A stretch of 64,000 nt of DNA. It comes from a bacterium (lineage in GTDB: Bacteria; Desulfobacterota; Binatia; DP-6). A program made the translations under genes and the position numbers. Positions 8,790 through 15,883 of this stretch are shown here, piece after piece; position 1 is the first letter of the stretch, and each line of letters starts with the position of its first letter. Below the pieces are notes generated by a model. The model was given only the letters and a program-made list of their open reading frames with translations, was not told the DNA's origin and did not search any database. The stretch covers positions 248,001 to 312,000 of the forward strand of contig JAHCID010000005.1 of the NCBI GenBank assembly GCA_026129405.1. The letters run 5' to 3'.

Positions 8790-11153
8790 TCAGCGGCACT
8801 TGATCGCGTCGCCGCTGGGGCTGGTCTTGCAGTCGGCGAGGCTCCACGTGCGCTCGGCACACTGCCCGGTGGTGGCGTACGGCGGATCGAGGACGAGCGA
8901 GAGCCCGAGCGGCATGTCCGCCGGCTGGATCGGATAGCTGCCGCTGCGGCCGACGACGGTCACCTTCCAGCGCCCCGCTCGCGACGCCTTCACGCTGGCG
9001 CGCACGATGCCGTTCACCGCCGGGATCACCTTGCCGGTGTTGCGATAGGTCCACGACGTCCCGGATGACGCCGCCGACCAGCCCACGCCGCCGAGCGTGC
9101 CGGGCGGGAGCATGGCGTCGATGGGCGTGGCGCCGGCGGCGTTGCGCACGATGAGGCGCAGGCCGCGCGCCGCGGGATCGATCCCGCTCGGGACGCCGGC
9201 CATGAGCGCCGTCAGCTTGATGCGGTCGTTCCCGGGCGGCGGGCGCAGACGCGAGAAGCCGACCTTCGTCGAGGTGAACGCGCCGGTCGTGAGCGTGCAG
9301 GGGTCGCAGAGATCCCCAACGCCGTCGCCGTCGGTGTCGAGCTGGGCGGGGTCGGGGACGAAGGGGCACACGTCCTCGCCGTCGCACACGCCGTCGCCGT
9401 CGCTGTCGACGCCGGGGCCGCCGCCCACGTCGGCGGGACACGCCGGATCGGTGCCGGTGCAGGCCTCGGGCAGGTCGCACGCGCCGGTCGCCGGACGGCA
9501 CTCGACCCCGGCCTCGACGAGCACGTCCGCCGGACAGGCGGTCTCGGCGCCGTCGCACGTCTCGGCGACGTCGCAGGCGCCGGCGGCGGCTCGGCAGGTC
9601 GTGCCGGCGGCGGCGCGCGCGTCGGGCGGACAGGTGACGTCGCTGCCGGAGCAGGTCTCCGCGAGATCGCACGCGCCCGCGGCCGGGCGGCAGGTCGCGC
9701 CGCTCGCGCGCAGCGCATCGGCGGGACAGGCGACGGCGCTGCCGTCGCAGGTCTCGGGTCGCAGTCGCCGGCGGCGGCCGCGGCACCGTGCCGGCGGGGC
9801 GACGCGGGCATCCGGCGGGACACGCCGCTGCGCTGCGCCGTCGCAGGTCTCGGCGAGGTCGCAGTCGCCCGCCGACGCCCGGCACTCGGTGCCTGCCGCC
9901 ACGACCACGTCGGCGGGACACGCGGCGGCTGCCCGTGCAGTGCTCGGCGACGTCGCAGGCGCCGGCGGCAGCGCGACACTCGACGCCGGCGCCGACCAGC
10001 ACGTCGGCGGGACGGGCGACGGCGCTGCGTCGCAGTGCTCAGCGACGTCGCAGCTCCCGGCCGCGGCGCGGCAGGTCGTGCCCGCCGGCGCGATCGCGTC
10101 GGCGGGACACGCGGCGCTCGTGCCGGTGCAGGTCTCGGCGAGGTCGCACGCGCCGGCGGCGGCGCGGCAGACGACGCCGCTCGCGGCCAGCGCGTCGGCC
10201 GGGCATGCGGGGCTGCTGCCGTTGCACGTCTCGGCCGCGTCGCACAGGTCCGTCGCCGCGCGGCAGACGGTCCCCGCCGCGGCGAGCGTGCAGCGGCTCG
10301 TGCAGCAGACGCCGGGCTGCCCGTTCTGGGCGCCGAGGTCGCACTGCTCGGCGTAGGACGGGCCGGTGTCGATCGTGCCGTTGCCGCAGAGGCTGGTCAG
10401 CGAGACGGTCACGAAGTGCCCGTCGTTCACGGCGGTACGAAACGGCGTGCCGGGATAGTCGTCGGCCGTCGAGCCCGGATCCTGGCCCGCGAGGCCGAGG
10501 CGCACCGCGGCCTCGTCGCCACCCGTGAAGAAGAACGTGCTGGTCGCCTGCTGCGTCCAGGTGAAGCGCAGCGTGTGCGGTCGCGGCACGCCGTCGCTGA
10601 CGCCGAAGATGGAGGCGCTCGCGCTCGGGCCGAAGGCGAAGTTGCAGCCGCCGCTGCAGTCGGCGAGCGCACCGGGATCGGCGATGCCGAGCGCGCCGGT
10701 CAGCACGCCGCCCGTGTGTGTGCCGGTGACGGCGCTGATGTCGGCCGAGCCGCTGCCGATGCCGTCGTCGTGGACGTTGAGATCGCCGAGGAGGCGCGTG
10801 GTGATCGCGAGCGCGTAGGCGCCGGGTGCGGTGACGTTGAAGGCGACGCTGTAGTCGCTGCTGAGCTCCGTTTGCTGTCCGCCGCCGTTCTGGCAGACGC
10901 CCCCGATCGCACCGCAGTCGGCCGAGGTGATCGCGGCGTAGCGCGTGCGCAGCTGGGTTGGGCTCTGGGTGACGACTTGCGTGGTGCTGCGGACCTCCCA
11001 GGCGGGGCTCGGGCCGGGAACGAATCGATCGGCGGTGTTGCCGGCGTTGCGCGTGAGGGTGACGTCGTCGATCGACTGGGCGTGTGCGCCGAGGGCGAAG
11101 CTCCAGGCGAGGAGCGCGGCGGCAGCGGCGAGGCGGGGCGGGCGGACGGGCAT
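8790..11153 (-). CDS. Secreted disintegrin-like tandem-repeat protein, paralogue 3 (type B), with compensating frameshifts
   Basis: The open frame encodes 787 residues. It has a signal peptide (to GAHAQ), a type B N-terminal domain (TLTRNAGNTADRF), the CGNGTID/EQCD/CCTSRC disintegrin opening, about nine six-Cys repeats, a TSP3 repeat and the shared C-terminal domain ending AIKCR. Two stretches, about 9925-10035 and 9755-9835, leave the repeat frame and return to it. The missing Cys pattern can be read in the other frames there (for example VECRAAAGACDVAEHC). Small indels that sum to multiples of three explain this. They could be real decay or sequencing/assembly error in a GC-rich repeat. The frame never meets a stop, so a product of this length is still possible. 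Confidence 0.75.
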   Translation of the reverse strand: MPVRPPRLAAAAALLAWSFALGAHAQSIDDVTLTRNAGNTADRFVPGPSPAWEVRSTTQVVTQSPTQLRTRYAAITSADCGAIGGVCQNGGGQQTELSSDYSVAFNVTAPGAYALAITTRLLGDLNVHDDGIGSGSADISAVTGTHTGGVLTGALGIADPGALADCSGGCNFAFGPSASASIFGVSDGVPRPHTLRFTWTQQATSTFFFTGGDEAAVRLGLAGQDPGSTADDYPGTPFRTAVNDGHFVTVSLTSLCGNGTIDTGPSYAEQCDLGAQNGQPGVCCTSRCTLAAAGTVCRAATDLCDAAETCNGSSPACPADALAASGVVCRAAAGACDLAETCTGTSAACPADAIAPAGTTCRAAAGSCDVAEHCDAAPSPVPPTCWSAPASSVALPPAPATSPSTARAAAACPADVVVAAGTECRASAGDCDLAETCDGAAQRRVPPDARVAPPARCRGRRRRLRPETCDGSAVACPADALRASGATCRPAAGACDLAETCSGSDVTCPPDARAAAGTTCRAAAGACDVAETCDGAETACPADVLVEAGVECRPATGACDLPEACTGTDPACPADVGGGPGVDSDGDGVCDGEDVCPFVPDPAQLDTDGDGVGDLCDPCTLTTGAFTSTKVGFSRLRPPPGNDRIKLTALMAGVPSGIDPAARGLRLIVRNAAGATPIDAMLPPGTLGGVGWSAASSGTSWTYRNTGKVIPAVNGIVRASVKASRAGRWKVTVVGRSGSYPIQPADMPLGLSLVLDPPYATTGQCAERTWSLADCKTSPSGDAIKCR
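9425..10285 (-). repeat. About 9 tandem disintegrin-half repeats, 4 of them disrupted
   Basis: Units 1-2 and 7-9 are intact. Units 3-6 are disturbed by frame changes near 10028, 9928 and 9755-9835. In the first lesion one G appears lost after the CGAC of a CDG motif, and a cysteine codon of CPAD reads as arginine. Confidence 0.7.
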
Positions 11154-11227
11154 GGGCGTCGGTTCCTCCGAGCGGTGCGCGAGGTGCGCGGCGCGCGGCG
11201 ACGTTGCCCCCGTCGCGCGCGCGGCTG

Positions 11228-11256
11228 CGTACCATGCCCCCGGTCGCGCGCGTCAA
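11228..11256 (-). promoter_or_regulatory. Promoter of paralogue 3, TTGACG-N17-GGTACG
   Basis: TTGACG (11251-11256) and GGTACG (11228-11233) are 17 bases apart on the minus strand, with an inferred leader of about 70 bases to the start at 11153. Confidence 0.6.
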
Positions 11257-11276
11257 GCGAAATCGGCCCGAAGCGA

Positions 11277-11312
11277 CGCGGGCCGGGCTCCCGGACGGGA
11301 GCCCGGCCCGCG
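11277..11312 (-). terminator. Hairpin terminator after paralogue 4
   Basis: A perfect 17-bp inverted repeat (11277-11293 with 11296-11312) lies about 20 bases beyond the stop of the gene ending at 11335. The -10 element of the next promoter begins only about 20 bases further on. No U-tract is present. Confidence 0.75.
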
Positions 11313-11334
11313 ATGGGTCCGCCGAGGGGCCCGC

Positions 11335-14300
11335 TCAGTTGCAGCGCAGGGTGGCCCCGCCGCCGACGAAGGTGCAGTACGGGCGGGCAGGCGGGCCTGC
11401 GTTGAAGATCATCTCGCCGCACTGGCCGGTTGCGGCGATCGGCTGGTCGACGACGAGGGTGAACTTCACCGGCGCGTCGCCCGGGGCGATGGCATAGCTG
11501 CCGTTGCGGCTCGCCACGTTCACCTTGGTGAGGCCCTGGCCGTTGCGGAGCACCATCTTGACGCTGGTGATGCCCGCGATGGTCGGGGTGATGCGGCCCG
11601 AGTTCTTGTACTGGGCGGTCATGCCGCCGGGGAAGACGTGGGCCTTCCAGCCCGACTTCGTGGCGTTGCTGTAGGCGCCGCCGGGGATCACCGCATCGAA
11701 GATGGCCGTTCCCGCGTTGTTCTCGAGGATCAGGCGCACGCCGTTGTTCAGGGGATCGAAGGCGGGCGTCTCGAGGAACGGGATGAAGCGGCCCTTCAGC
11801 TTCAGCTTGTCGTCGGCCGCGGGCGTGTTGAGCTTCGAGATGATGATCTTCTGCCGATCCGAGAACGACGGCAGGATGTTGTTGCACGGGTCGCAGGCGT
11901 TGCCCTTGCCGTCGCCGTCGTCGTCCGCCTGGGACGGGTCGGGCGTGTCGGGGCAGGTGTCGATGCTGTCGCACACCCCGTCGCCGTCGCTGTCGGGCGA
12001 GAGGACGTCGGCCGGGCAGGCGGCGCCGGAGCCGGTGCAGGACTCGGCGACGTCGCACACCCCGGCCGCCGGGCGGCAGACCGTGGTGGCGGGCTCGAAG
12101 GCGTCGGCGGGGCAGTCGTCGGCCACGCCGTCGCAGGACTCGGCGACGTCGCAGACGCCGGCCGAGGGGCGGCAGACGCCGGTGCTCTTGGCGTCGGCCG
12201 GGCAGGCCGCAGCGCTGCCGGTGCAGGTCTCGGCCACGTCACACATCCCGGCCGAGGCGCGGCACTCGGTGGTGGCGGGCTCGAAGGCGTCGGCCGGGCA
12301 GTCGGTGCCCGCACCGTCGCAGCTCTCGGCGACGTCGCAGGGACCGGCGGACGGACGGCAGGTGACGAAGGCGCCGCTCACGCTGTCGGCCGGACAGCCC
12401 TGGTCGGCGACGCCGGTGCAGGACTCGGCGACGTCGCAGGCGCCGGCGGCGGCGCGGCACTCGGTGCCGGCCGTAGCGACGGTGTCGGCCGGGCAGGCCT
12501 CCCCGGCGTTGCCGGAGCAGGTCTCGTCGGGATCGCAGAGGTCGCCCGAGCCCGGGTTGCAGACGGTGCCCGCCGGCGTGACGACGTCGGCGGGGCAGGC
12601 CTCCCCGGCGCTGCCGGAGCAGGTCTCGTCGGGGTCGCAGGCATCGCCGGAGCCGGCGCGGCACAGGGTGCCGGCGGAGGCGACGACGTCGGCGGGGCAG
12701 GCCTGGTCGGCGACGCCCGAGCAGGTCTCGTCGGCGTCGCAGAGGTCACCCGAGCCGGTGCGGCAGGTGGTCCCGGCGGGCGCGACCGTGTCCGCCGGAC
12801 AGGCCTGGCCGGCGCTGCCGGAGCAGGTCTCGTCGGGATCGCAGAGATCGCCCGAGCCCGGATTGCAGACCGTGCCGTTCGGCGCGACCACGTCGCTCGG
12901 GCACGCCTGGTCCGCGACGCCGGTGCAGGTCTCGTCGGGGTCGCAGACGTCGCCCGAGCCGGTGCGGCAGATCGTGCTGCTCGGGGCGACGACGTCGGCC
13001 GGGCAGGCCTCGCCGGCGACGCCGGTGCAGGTCTCGTCGGGGTCGCAGAGGTCGCCGGAGCCCGGGTTGCAGACGGTGGAGGACGGCGCGACCACGTCGG
13101 CGGGGCAGGCCGCGTCGCTGCCGTCGCATACCTCGTCGGGATCGCAGGCGTCGCCCGATCCCGTGCGGCAGGTGGTGCCGGCGGCAACCAGGACGTCGGC
13201 GGGACAGTCGTCGTCGACGCCGTCACAGGCCTCGGCGAGATCGCAGGCATCGCTGGCAGCGCGGCAGACCGCGGTGCTCTTGGCGTCGGCGGGACAGGCG
13301 GCGCCGGAGCCGGTGCAGGTCTCGGCGACGTCGCAGATGCCGGCGGCGGCGCGGCACTCGGTGCCGGCGGAGACGAAGCCGTCGGCCGGACAGGCCGCGC
13401 CGGCACCGGTACACACCTCGGCGACGTCGCAGATGCCGGCGACGGCGCGGCACTCGGTGCCGGCGGAGACGAAGCCGTCGGCGGGGCACGCGGCGCTGGA
13501 GCCGGTGCAATTCTCCGCCACGTCGCAGATGCCGGCGGAGGGCCGGCAGGGCGTCGACGACGACGCGAAGCCGTCGGCGGGGCAGTTGTCGTTGACGCCG
13601 TCGCACGACTCGACGACGTCGCAGACGCCGGCGGAGCCGCGGCAGGGCGCGGTGCTCTTCAGGTCGGCGGGACACGCCGGGCCGCTGCCGGTGCAGTTCT
13701 CGGCGAGGTCGCAGACGCCGGCGGAGGGCCGGCAGGGCGTCGACGACGACGCGAAGCCGTCGGCGGGGCAGTTGTTGTTGACGCCGTCGCACGACTCGAC
13801 GACGTCGCAGACGCCGGCGGAGCCGCGGCAGGGCGCGGTGCTCTTCAGGTCGGCGGGACACGTGGAGCTGGAGCCCGTGCAATTCTCGGCGAGGTCGCAG
13901 ACGCCGACCGCGGCGCGGCACAACGTCGCCGACGACGCGAAGCCGTCGGTGGGACACGTCGCGCTGCTGCCGGTGCAGGACTCGGCGACGTCGCAGACGC
14001 TGACCGCGCTGCGGCACACCTGGCTGCTGGCGCGGAACTGGCAGTTCGCCGTGCAGCAGGACGTGGCGGTGCCGTTGGCGGCGCCCTGGTCGCACTGCTC
14101 GCCCACCGCCCCGTCGACGGTGCCGTTGCCGCACAGCGAGGTGTAGGTGACGGTCACGAAGTGGCCGTCCGCCTCCAGCGTGCGCGACGGATCGCCCGGG
14201 TACTCGCAGGCGCCGCAGCTGCTCGTCGAGCCGTTCTGCTGGCCGAGGCGGACCGAGGCCTCGCAGGAGTTCGAGCGCACGCTGCCGTTCCAGGTGAACG

Positions 14301-14856
14301 TCAGCGTGTGGCCTTGGGCGACGCCGTTGCTGACGCGGAAGATCGTCGCCGAGGAGGTGGAGTTGAAAGGGGTGTTGATCGAGCTGCTCGTGTTGCCGAT
14401 CGCGCCGGGGTCGGCGACGCTGAGGCTGCCCGAGCTGAGCGCGATGTTGGAGTTGCCGGTGACGCCGCTCACGTCGGCGCGCCCGTCGCAACCGGGGGCG
14501 TCGCTGAGCGTACGCATCGCCCCGACGAAGCTGGTCGCGATGTCGAGGCGATAGCCGCCGGGCGCGGTCGCGTTGAAGCTCATGTTGTGCTGGGCGTTGC
14601 CGCTGGTGTCGCGCGTGCTGCCCACGCCCACGTCGGCGTTGATGTTCCACGCATAGCGGCTCTGGAACGTGGTGCCGTTGTTGATCGGCACACTGGTGCT
14701 GGAGCCGCAGAACCCGTCGCTGTTGTTGGCGCCGGAGCACGTGGAGCTCGCGTTGCTCGACGACGCCGACGTGATCTGCGCGCCGGCGTTGCCTGCGAGG
14801 GCGAGAACCAACGCCGCCATGAGCGCGCCGACTCGTCGACCGAAACCCGTTGTCAT
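11335..14856 (-). CDS. Secreted disintegrin-like tandem-repeat protein, paralogue 4 (type A), largest
   Basis: This protein has 1173 residues from the ATG at 14856, which has a GGGGGGGAC ribosome site; a GTG-type start 30 bases upstream is less likely. Layout: signal peptide (to GNAGAQ), type A N-terminal domain, disintegrin opening (CGNGTVDGAVGEQCD, SCCTANCQF), 21 repeats, TSP3 segment, and the shared C-terminal domain ending ATLRCN. Units 10-16 are a distinct subtype with one extra residue and a more acidic loop (GSGDxCDPDE), clearly expanded within this gene. Units 3-4 and 5-6 are a near-identical recent duplication. All cysteines are paired in number per unit, consistent with a disulfide-rich rod outside the cytoplasm. 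No function can be assigned from sequence alone. Confidence 0.85.
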   Translation of the reverse strand: MTTGFGRRVGALMAALVLALAGNAGAQITSASSSNASSTCSGANNSDGFCGSSTSVPINNGTTFQSRYAWNINADVGVGSTRDTSGNAQHNMSFNATAPGGYRLDIATSFVGAMRTLSDAPGCDGRADVSGVTGNSNIALSSGSLSVADPGAIGNTSSSINTPFNSTSSATIFRVSNGVAQGHTLTFTWNGSVRSNSCEASVRLGQQNGSTSSCGACEYPGDPSRTLEADGHFVTVTYTSLCGNGTVDGAVGEQCDQGAANGTATSCCTANCQFRASSQVCRSAVSVCDVAESCTGSSATCPTDGFASSATLCRAAVGVCDLAENCTGSSSTCPADLKSTAPCRGSAGVCDVVESCDGVNNNCPADGFASSSTPCRPSAGVCDLAENCTGSGPACPADLKSTAPCRGSAGVCDVVESCDGVNDNCPADGFASSSTPCRPSAGICDVAENCTGSSAACPADGFVSAGTECRAVAGICDVAEVCTGAGAACPADGFVSAGTECRAAAGICDVAETCTGSGAACPADAKSTAVCRAASDACDLAEACDGVDDDCPADVLVAAGTTCRTGSGDACDPDEVCDGSDAACPADVVAPSSTVCNPGSGDLCDPDETCTGVAGEACPADVVAPSSTICRTGSGDVCDPDETCTGVADQACPSDVVAPNGTVCNPGSGDLCDPDETCSGSAGQACPADTVAPAGTTCRTGSGDLCDADETCSGVADQACPADVVASAGTLCRAGSGDACDPDETCSGSAGEACPADVVTPAGTVCNPGSGDLCDPDETCSGNAGEACPADTVATAGTECRAAAGACDVAESCTGVADQGCPADSVSGAFVTCRPSAGPCDVAESCDGAGTDCPADAFEPATTECRASAGMCDVAETCTGSAAACPADAKSTGVCRPSAGVCDVAESCDGVADDCPADAFEPATTVCRPAAGVCDVAESCTGSGAACPADVLSPDSDGDGVCDSIDTCPDTPDPSQADDDGDGKGNACDPCNNILPSFSDRQKIIISKLNTPAADDKLKLKGRFIPFLETPAFDPLNNGVRLILENNAGTAIFDAVIPGGAYSNATKSGWKAHVFPGGMTAQYKNSGRITPTIAGITSVKMVLRNGQGLTKVNVASRNGSYAIAPGDAPVKFTLVVDQPIAATGQCGEMIFNAGPPARPYCTFVGGGATLRCN
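12005..14035 (-). repeat. 21 tandem disintegrin-half repeats (coding)
   Basis: Twenty-one coding units encode the repeat rod of paralogue 4. A block of seven units (about 12480-13200) forms its own subclass with period 33 residues; the flanking units have period 30-32. Confidence 0.85.
13531..13861 (-). repeat. Recent 186-bp tandem duplication inside paralogue 4
   Basis: Bases 13531-13675 and 13717-13861 match over 145 positions with one difference (C/T near 13590/13776), offset by 186 bases. That equals 62 codons, or two repeat units, so array length changes in two-unit steps while keeping frame. Confidence 0.85.
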
Positions 14857-14926
14857 CTGACGTCCCCCCCCGGCTCGGTGTCGCACCGTGCCCTATGGCT
14901 CGTTCGGGATACCGAGCGCGTCGCGG

Positions 14927-14955
14927 GGTACCATGCACACGCGCCATGGTGTCAA
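14927..14955 (-). promoter_or_regulatory. Promoter of paralogue 4, TTGACA-N17-GGTACC
   Basis: TTGACA (14950-14955) and GGTACC (14927-14932) are spaced by 17 bases on the minus strand, with a leader of about 64 bases. The CATGGTAC core is identical in the three paralogue promoters. Confidence 0.6.
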
Positions 14956-15045
14956 GAAGAAAACCCGGCGGCGGATGGAAAACGATTCGCCGGCGAGGCG
15001 CGCCTTGCGCATTTCGCGGCGCGCCGGGTACTCTCGCCGGCCACG

Positions 15046-15873
15046 ATGACCCGATGCGTCGCGCTCGCCCTCGTCGTTGCGCTGCTGGCGGCTCCGCGCG
15101 CCGGCGCCGCGGAAGCCGCCAAGGAGCCGCCGCGGCCCACCGTGATCTGGACGCACGACGCGGTGACGGTGCGAGCGGAGCAGGCGCCGGCGTCCACGGT
15201 GGTGTCGCTGATCGGCAAGGAGTCGGGGGCGCAGGTGCGCGGAGTGGTGCCGCCGGAGCGCACCGTCACGCTCGACCTCGAGAAGGTGCCGGTGAAGGAG
15301 GCCCTCGAGCGCATCCTCGGCGAGCAGAACTTCACGCTCACCTACGCCGACGACGGCACGCTCAAGACCATCGAGCTGAAAGGCTGGCGTCAGGAGGCGC
15401 CGCCGACCACCGTGCCGGCGCCCGACGTCGCCGGCCGCGACCGCGGCGACACGCCGGAGATGTGGTACCGGATGTACCTGCTCTTCGAGGATCGGCAGCC
15501 GGTTGCGGTCGACGGCAAGGTGGCCGAGGTCTCCGGCAAGGAGCAGCTCAACTGGGACTACCTCGCCAACGTCACCTACGGCGTGAACGACGCGCAGACG
15601 CGCCGCGAGGCGGTGCGCACCGCGATGCGGGCCATCGAGTCCGATCCGGAGTTCAAGGCCGCGATCCTGTCCGCGGCACGCGGCGTCAGCGCCGCCGACT
15701 TCGCGCAGTTCGCTCGCGCCACGACCTTCGACCGGGCCGAGGAGCTCATGCGCAACATCGCGCGGGAGTCGAAGATCCCGGAGTTCCAGCAGCAGGCGCG
15801 CGCGGTGCTGATCGAGCTGCGCAAGATCCCGTTCAAGGGACCCTCGCCGCTCGCCGGCGACGGGCCGAAGTAA
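15046..15873 (+). CDS. Exported protein with STN/secretin-N-like domain
   Basis: This is a 275-residue protein with a signal peptide (LALVVALLAAPRAGAA). Residues of about 45-110 (VTLDLEKVPVKEALERILGE, then FTLTYADDGTLKTIEL) resemble the short STN domain of secretins and TonB receptors, which binds partners in the periplasm. A proline-rich linker follows (APPTTVPAP). The helical C-terminal half has no motif I recognise. It ends 10 bases before the GTG of the next gene, so it probably leads a four-gene operon with the TMTC-like proteins. A TTGCGC/GTACTC pair at 15005-15033 could be its promoter. The role is unknown; a periplasmic partner of an envelope machine is only a possibility. Confidence 0.65.
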   Translation: MTRCVALALVVALLAAPRAGAAEAAKEPPRPTVIWTHDAVTVRAEQAPASTVVSLIGKESGAQVRGVVPPERTVTLDLEKVPVKEALERILGEQNFTLTYADDGTLKTIELKGWRQEAPPTTVPAPDVAGRDRGDTPEMWYRMYLLFEDRQPVAVDGKVAEVSGKEQLNWDYLANVTYGVNDAQTRREAVRTAMRAIESDPEFKAAILSAARGVSAADFAQFARATTFDRAEELMRNIARESKIPEFQQQARAVLIELRKIPFKGPSPLAGDGPK

Positions 15874-15883
15874 GCGGGGCCGG

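Noticed and set aside
5140-8937. A plus-strand open frame of over 1200 codons across the repeat genes
   Set aside because: It is the antisense shadow of GC-rich Cys-repeat coding; composition is Val/Ala/Gly/Arg low-complexity and the minus-strand frame has signal peptide, domains and ribosome site.
3785-14035. Regularly spaced repeats of about 90 bases resembling a CRISPR or satellite array
   Set aside because: The period is a multiple of three, all copies are in frame and encode the same Cys unit, there are no unique spacers and no cas genes.
10945-15045. Very long plus-strand frame leading into the STN-like gene
   Set aside because: Only the part from 15046 has protein-like sequence and a signal peptide; the rest is antisense to paralogue 4.
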